Shown here piece after piece: positions 23,513-29,295 of a stretch of DNA of 29,523 bases. Position 1 is the stretch's first letter, and the number at the start of each line of letters is the position of its first letter. A program made the translations under genes and the position numbers. The notes beneath the pieces are model-generated. The model ran no database searches. It had not been told where the DNA came from and worked only from the letters and a program-made list of their open reading frames with translations. The stretch comes from a virus: the IMG/VR virus record IMGVR_UViG_3300043449_000693, positions 1 to 29,523 of that record. One strand, written 5' to 3'.

Positions 23513-24717
23513 TGCCCTATCCCCGCCTGTCTGCCGACGAAGCCACCCGCCGGATCGAGGCGATCGAGCAAGCCCTGCGCGAGGGCCACACGCCGCCGGG
23601 GCACCCCGGCAAGTTCGGCCAGCGCAACGCCGTGGCCGCCGGCCTGCTCCGCTGCGGCGTCAAGTCCAACACGTCGGCCGATGTCGTCACGCGCATGGAA
23701 GAGGCCGCCGGCCGCAAGATCAACTGGTCGCTCTACCCCGGCCCGCGCGTGGCGCTCGACGCGCCGACGCCGAGGTTCGACCCGCCGTTCATCCCGCCCG
23801 ACGACGTCCCCGTCGAGCAGCTGATCGAGCAGCTGTCCGAGCGCTTCGAGCGCCGGGCCGAGCATGCGGCGGCGAAGAAGTGGATGCGCTTCGAGCTCAA
23901 GGACGCAGGCCCGTACCTGCTGGCCTTCGTCGGCGATCCTCACCTCGACGACAACGGCTGCAACTGGCCGCTGCTGCGGCGTGACGTCGAGCTCATGCGC
24001 CGGCCGCATGTCCACGGCGTCATGCTCGGCGACGTCACCAACAACTGGAGCGGCAAGCTCCAGCGCCTCTACGCGCACCAGGATGTGAGCCGCGACCGGG
24101 CGTGGAAGCTGGCGGAATGGTTCTGGCAGGCGGTCCCGTGGCTGCTGCTGGTCAAGGGCAACCACGACATCTGGTCCCAGTCCCACGGCCAGGGCGACCC
24201 GCTCGACTGGATGAGCAGGGGATCGGCGGCGCTCGAGGACTGGCAGGCCCGCATCGAGATCGTCGCCGGCGAGCACAGCCTGCGCGTCTGGGCATCGCAC
24301 GACTTCAAGGGCAGCTCGCTCTACAACCCGCTCCACGGCCCGATGCGCGCGCAGCGCTTCTCGCCTGGCGACGCCGACATCCTCGCCGCCGGCCATCAGC
24401 ACCACTGGGAGCTCTTCTCGGGCGAGGATGCGGACAAGACAACGCGGCCGCACTGGCTGGTCCGCGCGCGCGGGTACAAGTACCTCGACCCGCACGCCGA
24501 CCGTCACCAGTACGCGAGCCAGCAGCACGGAGCGACCATCGCGGCGGTGATCGACCCGGGCCGCGACGGCCCGGCGGCTGTCCAGTGCTATGCCGACCTC
24601 GCCGAGGCGGTCGAGATCCTCGAGTTCAAGCGCGCGCGATGGGAGGCCACATGCCGAAGCGTCGAGCCGAAGACGACGACGACTGGAGCGAAGCGGCCTC
24701 GCACGCCGGCGAAATGA
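23512..24717 (+). CDS. Calcineurin-like metallophosphoesterase, 401 aa
   Basis: All metal-binding motifs of the family are present in order: GDPH (residues 141-144; D142, H144), GD (173-174), GNHD (216-219), H263 in ASHD, and GHQHH (294-298). The enzyme would hydrolyse phosphomono- or diesters with a dinuclear metal centre, substrate unknown. The N-terminal 75 residues include a helix-turn-helix-like region (HPGKFGQRNAVAAGLLRCGV ... DVVTRMEEAAGRKINW), suggesting nucleic-acid contact. Such phage proteins often sit close to the lysis or fibre genes. The gene is placed between two holin-like genes, unusual for a lysis function, so it may act on host nucleic acid or as exclusion/anti-defence factor (speculation). 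GAGGG precedes ATG 23512. Confidence 0.85.
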   Translation: MPYPRLSADEATRRIEAIEQALREGHTPPGHPGKFGQRNAVAAGLLRCGVKSNTSADVVTRMEEAAGRKINWSLYPGPRVALDAPTPRFDPPFIPPDDVPVEQLIEQLSERFERRAEHAAAKKWMRFELKDAGPYLLAFVGDPHLDDNGCNWPLLRRDVELMRRPHVHGVMLGDVTNNWSGKLQRLYAHQDVSRDRAWKLAEWFWQAVPWLLLVKGNHDIWSQSHGQGDPLDWMSRGSAALEDWQARIEIVAGEHSLRVWASHDFKGSSLYNPLHGPMRAQRFSPGDADILAAGHQHHWELFSGEDADKTTRPHWLVRARGYKYLDPHADRHQYASQQHGATIAAVIDPGRDGPAAVQCYADLAEAVEILEFKRARWEATCRSVEPKTTTTGAKRPRTPAK

Positions 24718-24857
24718 TGGCGGGCTCGATCAGCGAGCTCCGCAGCGCAGATCCGCCAGGTCGTCCGTTCGAGCCCAAGCGCGGGCCGCTCGGCTTCTGC
24801 ATCGACCCGGCCGCGTATCGCTCGGCCCCGCGCACCAGAAGAAGGAAGCAGACATGA
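24651..24857 (+). CDS. Small hypothetical protein overlapping the phosphoesterase 3' end, 68 aa
   Basis: ATG 24651 has a near-ideal ribosome binding site (GGGAGG, 24640-24645) even though it lies inside the preceding gene, overlapping its last 67 bases in another frame. The 68-residue product is charged (KRRAEDDDDWSEAASHAGEM), lacks TM segments and ends in a basic tail (RTRRRKQT). The segment EPKRGPLGFCIDPAAYRSAP is distinctive, but I cannot match it to a family. Its stop overlaps the holin start (ATGA at 24854), so it is a coupled member of the lysis cassette. It is not recognisably a spanin. Confidence 0.7.
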   Translation: MPKRRAEDDDDWSEAASHAGEMMAGSISELRSADPPGRPFEPKRGPLGFCIDPAAYRSAPRTRRRKQT

Positions 24858-25243
24858 TCGCAGCACTCCTCCCGGCGCTCGTGCCGATCCTCGGCAAGGC
24901 GCTCGGCAACCTCATCCCCGACGCATCCGCCCGCGCCCAGGCCGAGGCCGAGATCGCGAAGCAGCTGCTCGCGTCGAGCGCCGAGCTCGAGCGCGCGGCT
25001 GGCGACGTCATCCTGGCCGAGGCGAAGAGCGAGCATTTCCTCGCGGCCTGCTGGCGGCCGATCCTCATGCTCACGTTCGGCGCGCTCATCGTGGCGCGCT
25101 GGCTCGGGTACTCGGCGCCTGGCATCTCCGAGGCAGAGGTGCTGAAGCTCTGGGACATCGTCCAGATCGGGCTCGGCGGCTACGTCATCGGGCGCAGCGC
25201 AGAGAAGATCGCCCCGCAGATCGCGGCGGCGCTCAAGCGGTGA
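24854..25243 (+). CDS. 3-TM holin (gene-transfer-release type), 129 aa
   Basis: Matches the '3TM holin' family known from alphaproteobacterial gene transfer agents and phages. It has a hydrophobic amphipathic N-terminus (MIAALLPALVPILGKALGNL), a central charged helix (SARAQAEAEIAKQLLASSAE), then the signature EHFLAACWRPILMLTFGALI-VARWLGY (residues 60-86) and EAEVLKLWDIVQIGLGGYVI-GRSAEKIAP (94-121). It would permeabilise the inner membrane at lysis to release the endolysin encoded next. Two strong TM segments (about 68-85 and 100-116) and a weaker N-terminal one are visible. Start and stop overlap neighbours (ATGA, GTGA). Confidence 0.9.
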   Translation: MIAALLPALVPILGKALGNLIPDASARAQAEAEIAKQLLASSAELERAAGDVILAEAKSEHFLAACWRPILMLTFGALIVARWLGYSAPGISEAEVLKLWDIVQIGLGGYVIGRSAEKIAPQIAAALKR

Positions 25244-25755
25244 GCGCGGCAACCTGGCCGCAGGCTCTGGCCGCCGTCTTGCGCCATGAAGGCGGATGGT
25301 CAGACCACCCGCGCGATCCCGGCGGCGCGACCATGAAGGGGATCACGCTTGCCACGTTCCGCGCCGACCGGGGCGAGGAGCGCACCAAGGCCGACCTGCG
25401 CGCGATCAGCGACGCCGACGTCGAGCAGATCTACCGCCGCCGCTACTGGAACGCCGTGCGCGGCGACGAGCTGCCGGCCGGGGTCGACCTGGCTGTGTTC
25501 GACGCCGCCGTGAACAGCGGCCCCGGTCGCGCGACGCGCTGGCTCCAGCAGGCGATCAGCGTCTGGCCGGATGGCGTGATCGGCCCGCGCACGATGGCCG
25601 CGGTCGCGCAGCAGGACGCCGCGGATCTGATCGACCGCATGTGCGACCTGCGCCTCGGCTACCTCAAGGCGCTGCCGACGTTCGACGTCTTCGGCATGGG
25701 CTGGACGCGGCGCGTCGCGGCAGTGCGGAGCGAGGCGAAATCCTTTGCCACTTGA
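25240..25755 (+). CDS. Endolysin, glycoside hydrolase 108 family, 171 aa
   Basis: N-terminal catalytic domain with the GH108 signature HEGGWSDHPRDPGGATMKGI (residues about 16-35). The Glu in EGG (E17) is the expected catalytic acid of this muramidase-type family. VDLAVFDAAVNSGPGRATRW and QQAISVWPDGVIGPRTMAAV mark the following peptidoglycan-binding-like domain. There is no signal peptide, so export relies on the holin. Length (171) is typical of phage GH108 enzymes. GTG start at 25240 overlaps the holin stop (GTGA). It is the last rightward gene, and the next gene converges on it. Confidence 0.92.
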   Translation: MSAATWPQALAAVLRHEGGWSDHPRDPGGATMKGITLATFRADRGEERTKADLRAISDADVEQIYRRRYWNAVRGDELPAGVDLAVFDAAVNSGPGRATRWLQQAISVWPDGVIGPRTMAAVAQQDAADLIDRMCDLRLGYLKALPTFDVFGMGWTRRVAAVRSEAKSFAT

Positions 25756-25904
25756 TGCTGTTTGCCGAGGATTCCGCGAGGTGGTTTCGGCTCAGAAATG
25801 GCAAAAAAGACAGCGTTTTCAATAGGTTCTAGATTATCTCGAAGCGTTTGAGCGACTTGCAACCCATTGCAATCATTAGCGCGATTTCCACTCCCTTGCC
25901 ACTT
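25745..25904. other. attP: Less GC-rich convergent gap between endolysin and integrase; candidate attP region
   Basis: Between the endolysin stop (25755) and the integrase 3' end (25876) lie 120 bases clearly richer in A/T than their surroundings. A near-identical 9-12 base motif flanks it: TTGCCACTT at 25745-25753 and 25896-25904 (both preceded by CC and one variable base). TTGCAA occurs twice in close spacing (25857-25862, 25867-25872). The place next to an integrase is where many phages keep attP, but no tRNA-end sequence is recognised and core or arm sites cannot be proven from one sequence. Confidence 0.35.
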
Positions 25905-26946
25905 TTCGATGATTTGTTCCGCGTTTGTCCTGCGCGCCTCGTGCCGCGCTTTCGTCCGGCACGACGTAGCGCTGCAGGCTGCTCATGTCCGCGTGGCCGC
26001 CAAGCGCCTTCAGTTCGATGACCGTAGCGCCGCCTGCGCCGGCCTCTGACAACGCAGTCCGGCGAAGGTCGTGGAATCGCAGATGCTGCAGCCCGGCCTT
26101 GGCGCGGATGCGATTGAACGCGGCTCGGAAGGTGACGTCCGCCCAGCGCGACCCGTCTTCCCTGGCGATGATGGTCATGCCGCGGCGCCCGCTAGCCTCA
26201 AGCTGTCCGAGGAGCTCGGCAGACAGCGGCACCGCCACCCTCGCGCCGGTCTTCTTCTGCACCACCTGCAGCGTCGTGCCGTCCAGATCGCGCCAGGATG
26301 CCCGCAGGACGTCGGAGATGCGCTGGGCGGTCTCGTAGGCCAGCAGCACCGCCAGCGCCACGCTCGGCTGCCCTGCGGCCTCGGCGGCGCGGCAGAACGC
26401 GCCGACCTCGTCCGGTTTCCAGACCTGCGTTCGCGCGCGTCCAGCGGCAACCTTGAGCTTCGTCGCCGGGTTGTCGGGGCGCAGGCCCTCGTCGACCGCA
26501 TAGCCCAGCAGGATGCGCCAGAAGCGCATGTGCGCGGCGGCCGTCGAGACGCCGCGCGGCAGCAGGCTCCTGTAGAGCGCCTTCATGTCCTTGCGGGTAA
26601 TGCCGTTCACAGGCAGGTCGCCGGCGTTGGATCTGATCTCGCGCATGATCGACAGGTACTGCTTGCGAGTGTTCGCGGCCAGGCTGGCGAAGTGCTCCTC
26701 GCGCTCGTAGCTCGTCAGCAGCGCGGCGATGGTCCCGACAGGATCGCCATGCAACTCGCGGTCGATCCCTGCCAGGCGCTCGGACACCTCGCGGTTGAGC
26801 CTGTCGGCATGCGCGATCGCGATGATCAGGTCGGCGCCGAGAGGCACCATGCGGAACCCGATCTTCTTGATGGCCGGCGCCGGCCGCCAGTAGTAGCGGC
26901 CGGCAATCCGTCGCAGGCGCTTCACGCGCAACGTGACCTCTCCCAT
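25876..26946 (-). CDS. int: Tyrosine recombinase / phage integrase, 356 aa
   Basis: The catalytic set of the tyrosine recombinase family is complete: R209 (AYETAQRISDVL), K232 (QKKTGARVAVP), H292-x-x-R295 (RFHDLRRT), H318 (LGGHADM) and the nucleophile Y327 (SSLQRYV). An N-terminal arm-binding region and a core-binding domain (NTRKQYLSIMREIRSNAGDL, about residues 92-111) precede it. It joins phage and host attachment sites and, with the excisionase, excises. The start overlaps the 3' end of the AlpA-like gene by 25 bases, with AGGG seven bases before the ATG at 26946. It is the last gene of the leftward operon and converges on the endolysin gene. Confidence 0.95.
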   Translation of the reverse strand: MGEVTLRVKRLRRIAGRYYWRPAPAIKKIGFRMVPLGADLIIAIAHADRLNREVSERLAGIDRELHGDPVGTIAALLTSYEREEHFASLAANTRKQYLSIMREIRSNAGDLPVNGITRKDMKALYRSLLPRGVSTAAAHMRFWRILLGYAVDEGLRPDNPATKLKVAAGRARTQVWKPDEVGAFCRAAEAAGQPSVALAVLLAYETAQRISDVLRASWRDLDGTTLQVVQKKTGARVAVPLSAELLGQLEASGRRGMTIIAREDGSRWADVTFRAAFNRIRAKAGLQHLRFHDLRRTALSEAGAGGATVIELKALGGHADMSSLQRYVVPDESAARGAQDKRGTNHRKVAREWKSR

Positions 26947-27155
26947 CGTGCCGCCCTCTCCGCCAACGTGGGCGCAGAGGGTTCCTCGGCGCCGGCGGCC
27001 CGGTCAAGCGCCCGTTCGATCGCCAGCCTGTCCCACCTGGCGGTGCCGGCGACCGGCGGCGGGATGATCCCCTTCTCGATCCAGCGCGCGAGCGTGCTGC
27101 TGCCGACCTGCAGCAGCTCGAGCACCTGTGCGCGGCGGAGGAGGCGGGGCGTCAT
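26922..27155 (-). CDS. AlpA/excisionase-like helix-turn-helix protein, 77 aa
   Basis: MerR/AlpA-type small DNA-binding protein: LLRRAQVLELLQVGSSTLAR (helix-turn-helix) then WIEKGIIPPPVAGTARWDRL (wing) and AIERALD. Proteins of this type regulate integrase genes or act as directionality factors. Placement directly upstream of, and overlapping, the integrase gene (25 bases) supports an excisionase role. The ATG at 27155 overlaps the stop of the micro membrane ORF before it (ATGA). An alternative GTG at 27185 would add ten residues, MGHHPVDAAE, which are not part of the domain. An Ala/Glu/Arg tail ends the protein. Confidence 0.82.
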   Translation of the reverse strand: MTPRLLRRAQVLELLQVGSSTLARWIEKGIIPPPVAGTARWDRLAIERALDRAAGAEEPSAPTLAERAARWERSRCA

Positions 27156-27238
27156 TTCTGCGGCATCCACAGGGTGATGGCCCACAGGGCGATGTAGGAC
27201 GCAACCGCCACGGCGGCGGCGACGGTGTGGAGGGTCAT
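27152..27238 (-). CDS. 28-aa single-TM membrane micro-protein
   Basis: The 28-residue frame is almost entirely one membrane-spanning helix (HTVAAAVAVASYIALWAITL, about residues 4-23) ending WMPQK. GGAGG sits nine bases before ATG 27238, and the stop overlaps the ATG of the AlpA-like gene (ATGA). This gives ribosome binding site, hydrophobicity and coupling together, strong support for a translated peptide despite its size. It has no known family. It could be a toxin-like, holin-modulating or superinfection-exclusion membrane peptide, which sequence alone cannot decide. Confidence 0.65.
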   Translation of the reverse strand: MTLHTVAAAVAVASYIALWAITLWMPQK

Positions 27239-27431
27239 GGCTTGGCCTCCTTCACTTCGAGCACGTGGAAGAGCACATTAATGCGATGGCTTGCACGTCG
27301 TTGCTGTCGAGCATCCACGGCGCGTAAACGTGAATGCAGAAGAGCTGCGCTCCGACACCAACTGCGATGCAGACGCATATGAAGGCAACGATGCAGGGGA
27401 TTATGAAGTGCCCGCTCATGGCTTGGCCTCC
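27235..27431 (-). repeat. Duplicated 16-bp gene-junction/leader (27235-27250 and 27416-27431)
   Basis: TCATGGCTTGGCCTCC occurs identically at 27235-27250 and 27416-27431. Read on the minus strand each copy carries GGAGG, codons for the C-terminal EAKP, and the ATGA start/stop overlap of the following small membrane gene. It suggests duplication of a gene-junction cassette. Confidence 0.7.
27252..27419 (-). CDS. Cys-rich small membrane protein, 55 aa (possibly frame-broken)
   Basis: The product starts MSGHFIIPCIVAFICVCIAV with one TM helix (about residues 5-28) and holds six or so Cys residues. Start ATG 27419 overlaps the upstream stop (ATGA), with GGAGG upstream. Unlike its neighbours it does not couple to the next gene but stops 13 bases short (TGA 27254-27252). 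In the adjacent frame the sequence reads VLFHVLEVKEAKP and stops at 27235, overlapping the next ATG exactly as all other genes of the chain do, and resembling the EAKP end of the upstream gene. A one-base indel near 27275-27290, in nature or in assembly, is possible. Confidence 0.65.
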   Translation of the reverse strand: MSGHFIIPCIVAFICVCIAVGVGAQLFCIHVYAPWMLDSNDVQAIALMCSSTCSK

Positions 27432-27691
27432 AGCGCGGCGCTGGCCTTTCCCTCGGCCCGGTCCCATCCGACGCCATACAAATCACCATGAGTTTCTCGG
27501 ATGTATCGCCAGCCAGACAGCATGTCGCGCAGAGCCGCCTCCAGCATCTCCACGCGGGCGCGGAGGCGCTCGATCTCGTCGAGCAGAGGCTGCACATCCT
27601 CAAACTCGACGTAATCGCCTCCATCAAACTCCACCATGTAGCCGTCGTAGTTACCAACGGACCACCGCTTGGGCATCTTGGCTTCGCTCAT
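27416..27691 (-). CDS. Phage-type coiled-coil protein, 91 aa
   Basis: The N-terminal 30 residues form a small acidic/aromatic unit (KRWSVGNYDGYMVEFDGGDY-VEFEDV), followed by a coiled coil (LLDEIERLRARVEMLEAALR, residues about 36-55) and a Trp/Tyr-rich end. Similar small proteins with a '.LLDEIERLRA.' coil are common in early regions of siphoviruses and podoviruses and have no defined role. Excellent ribosome binding site (GGAGG, seven bases before ATG 27691). Start overlaps the previous stop and the end overlaps the next start (ATGA). Confidence 0.8.
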   Translation of the reverse strand: MSEAKMPKRWSVGNYDGYMVEFDGGDYVEFEDVQPLLDEIERLRARVEMLEAALRDMLSGWRYIRETHGDLYGVGWDRAEGKASAALEAKP

Positions 27692-27852
27692 CGTCCATCC
27701 TCCCCTTCCACGACCGCCATCCCGGCGGCCTCGATTGCGTTGACCACCCGCACTAGGAACGCCAGCCGATGCTGATCGACCGGGCAGTCGGGATCGGGTG
27801 CGTACTGGTAGAGCTGCCGGAATGCGCGGCGGGCGGTTTCGTCGGGGGTCAT
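27688..27852 (-). CDS. Small hypothetical protein, 54 aa
   Basis: A 54-residue acidic helical protein: DETARRAFRQLYQYAPDPDC followed by HRLAFLVRVVNAIEAAGMAV and an EGEDGR end. There is no TM segment or known motif. It is coupled to both neighbours by ATGA overlaps (27849-27852 and 27688-27691), between the methyltransferase-like gene and the coiled-coil gene, so it is very likely expressed with them. Its single Cys and the central helix give no functional hint. Confidence 0.72.
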   Translation of the reverse strand: MTPDETARRAFRQLYQYAPDPDCPVDQHRLAFLVRVVNAIEAAGMAVVEGEDGR

Positions 27853-28475
27853 GCTGCCGACCTCCACGCATGCTCGGTCCATTGCTCGGCCATTGCCGCA
27901 GCGATGCCGGGATAGAAGCGCGAGCGTTCCTTCCAGCGCGTCGGGCTCGGCGGCATCCGGTGGACGCGCTGCTCGCGGCCCTCGACGACGTTCGTCGGCC
28001 GCAGCGGAGGGAGGTTCCGCAGCCAGAGGCAGGTGCGCTTCGTCTCGCCGTGACCGAACTGCCAGGGCTGCACCGACTGCGCCGGCGGCTGGTAGCCGCG
28101 GATCAGCGCCTTGGCGTGCTTGTGCATGACGGGGTTCTCGACCGCGACGTGCGGCGCGGGTGCGTTCCAGAGCGCCGAGAACAGGTCGGCGCCCGCCCGC
28201 AACTCGTCCCACATGTCCGCGCGGCTGCGGCCAGGCGGCGGCTCTGCGAGCCAGCGGACGCCCGAGTTGCAGAGCCTGGTGCATGGCGGATGCGCGACGA
28301 CGATCATGTCCCAGCGCTCGTCGAGCACGTCGCGCACGTCGCCGCGAATGTGGCGGTTCGAGCCGCGCTCGTCGGGCAGCAGGTCGCACGACCATGCGTC
28401 GTGGCCGCGCTCGAGGAAGGCCTCGCGGACGGTGCCCGAGAACTCGCAGGCCACGAGGACGCGCAGCGGGGTCAT
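27849..28475 (-). CDS. Solo phage DNA methyltransferase-like protein (cytosine-type), 208 aa
   Basis: Rossmann-type SAM site at the N-terminus: VLVACEFSGTVREAF (residues about 6-20), acidic D31 in SCDLLP, and GDV (45-47). The catalytic-loop equivalent is HPPCTRLCNSGVRWL (62-76), holding the PC of C5-methyltransferases, and VENP (112-115) corresponds to ENV. The C-terminal ETKRTCLWLRNLPPL and SRFYPGIAAAMAEQW segments are conserved in a group of short phage methyltransferases. It would modify phage or host DNA, probably against restriction. It is about half the size of standard Dcm enzymes and lacks an obvious target recognition domain. No partner endonuclease is encoded nearby. Start ATG 28475 is coupled to the upstream stop. 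Confidence 0.78.
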   Translation of the reverse strand: MTPLRVLVACEFSGTVREAFLERGHDAWSCDLLPDERGSNRHIRGDVRDVLDERWDMIVVAHPPCTRLCNSGVRWLAEPPPGRSRADMWDELRAGADLFSALWNAPAPHVAVENPVMHKHAKALIRGYQPPAQSVQPWQFGHGETKRTCLWLRNLPPLRPTNVVEGREQRVHRMPPSPTRWKERSRFYPGIAAAMAEQWTEHAWRSAA

Positions 28476-28633
28476 CGCAACCCCATCAGCACGATCACCA
28501 CCGCGCCAGTCGCGACGCCGAGCAAGGCGAAGGCAAGCCAGTAGGCAGCGGTGCCGCGCGATCGGCGGTCGTCGTCCATCCAAGCCCATGCCTCGCCGCT
28601 GGCGCGCACCAGGCGCTCCTGCTCGTCGCTCAT
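28472..28633 (-). CDS. Small single-TM protein, 53 aa
   Basis: A polar, charged N-terminal half (SDEQERLVRASGEAWAWMDD, then DRRSRG) leads to one C-terminal TM helix (AAYWLAFALLGVATGAVVIV, about residues 29-48). Tail-anchored topology is likely, with the N-terminus in the cytoplasm. Start ATG 28633 overlaps the previous stop, and the stop overlaps the methyltransferase-like ATG (ATGA at both ends). No family is recognised. It is one of several tiny membrane proteins in this operon. Confidence 0.72.
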   Translation of the reverse strand: MSDEQERLVRASGEAWAWMDDDRRSRGTAAYWLAFALLGVATGAVVIVLMGLR

Positions 28634-28833
28634 CGGTTGACCTCCTCGAGCTCGAGCGGGCGCCGGAACGCCGCAGCGATCTCGTCGCGGATGCGGTCGG
28701 CCTGGTGGACCGAGACCTGCAGCGTGATGTCGCCGACGCTGATGGCGACGAACTCCACCTCGCCGGCGTGGTAACGGACCGACACGAGCGCGTCGCTCGA
28801 CGGCATCAAGCTGGCAAAGCAGCACCGGCTCAT
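28630..28833 (-). CDS. Small hypothetical protein, 67 aa
   Basis: The 67-residue protein opens with two Cys (MSRCCFASLMPSSDALVSVR). A beta-rich centre (GEVEFVAISVGDITLQVSVH) and a C-terminal helix (QADRIRDEIAAAFRRPLELE) follow. This alpha/beta pattern with a final 'QA..I.D.I..A' helix resembles that of the neighbouring 66-aa gene at 29095 (TNWIRLAMTAAQAEQLIVRL), so the two may be distant paralogues. Coupled to both neighbours by ATGA overlaps. Confidence 0.75.
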   Translation of the reverse strand: MSRCCFASLMPSSDALVSVRYHAGEVEFVAISVGDITLQVSVHQADRIRDEIAAAFRRPLELEEVNR

Positions 28834-29018
28834 CGCCCGCCCTCCAACGCCGCGAGCTGGCGCTCAAGCTCGGCAATGCGCTGTTGCTGGTTGAGGTAGC
28901 GGACGCTCTCGACGTCGACGCCACGAAGCAGCTCCGCGCGTATGGCGATGCGCCCGCGCAAGACGGCCGGCGTCACCGGCAGGTCGGCGCGGTAGCCGGT
29001 GGTCAGCGGCTTGCTCAT
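28830..29018 (-). CDS. Small hypothetical protein, 62 aa
   Basis: The N-terminus SKPLTTGYRADLPVTPAVLR is followed by IAIRAELLRGVDVESVRYLN and a short coiled end (QQQRIAELERQLAALEGGR). There is no TM segment or recognised domain. The amphipathic C-terminal helix could mediate self-association. ATG 29018 overlaps the stop of the 27-aa membrane ORF, and the stop overlaps the next ATG at 28833, so it is a link of the leftward coupled chain. The longer upstream frame (to 29126) is only antisense overlap of neighbours. Confidence 0.75.
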   Translation of the reverse strand: MSKPLTTGYRADLPVTPAVLRGRIAIRAELLRGVDVESVRYLNQQQRIAELERQLAALEGGR

Positions 29019-29098
29019 GGCGTCACCACGAGCAGGCCGTAGATCATCGCGGCGGCCATGATCCCGACCGCCCAGTCGCTGACGGATGGCATCTTCAT
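29015..29098 (-). CDS. 27-aa single-TM membrane micro-protein
   Basis: The 27-residue frame starts MKMPSVSDWAV and is otherwise one hydrophobic helix (GIMAAAMIYGLLVV, about residues 12-25) ending TP. Start ATG 29098 overlaps the preceding stop and its own stop overlaps the next ATG (ATGA at both ends), with GGAGCGG about ten bases upstream. It fills exactly the 77-base space that would otherwise be a rare gap in this tightly coupled operon. This is a second membrane micro-ORF alongside that at 27152. Role unknown. Confidence 0.62.
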   Translation of the reverse strand: MKMPSVSDWAVGIMAAAMIYGLLVVTP

Positions 29099-29295
29099 TG
29101 CGCCGCTCCATCGGATCGACCGGCAAGCGCGTCGCCGAGCCGCACGATCAGCTGCTCGGCCTGCGCGGCCGTCATCGCCAGGCGTATCCAGTTCGTTGCG
29201 GTGTCTTCCGCGGCGATCGACACGATCCTCGCGTCGCGCTTGTGGAGCTTGGCCGTCATGGCCGAGCGCTCGGAGATGTTGATGGACACGATCAT
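29095..29295 (-). CDS. Small hypothetical protein, 66 aa
   Basis: A small alpha/beta protein: first strand MIVSINISERSAMTAKLHKR, second DARIVSIAAEDTATNWIRLA, then helix MTAAQAEQLIVRLGDALAGR. Resembles small phage proteins of this strand-strand-helix pattern, of unknown function, and possibly related to the 67-aa gene at 28630. ATG 29295 is seven bases after GGGAG. A GTG at 29298 (GTGA overlap with the upstream stop) is the alternative, adding one residue. Its stop overlaps the ATG of the 27-aa membrane ORF. Confidence 0.75.
   Translation of the reverse strand: MIVSINISERSAMTAKLHKRDARIVSIAAEDTATNWIRLAMTAAQAEQLIVRLGDALAGRSDGAAQ

Noticed and set aside
24590-24853. N-terminal extension of the 3-TM holin
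   Set aside because: Basic, low-complexity sequence antiphase to two overlapping genes. The ATG at 24854 is coupled (ATGA) and matches the family start.
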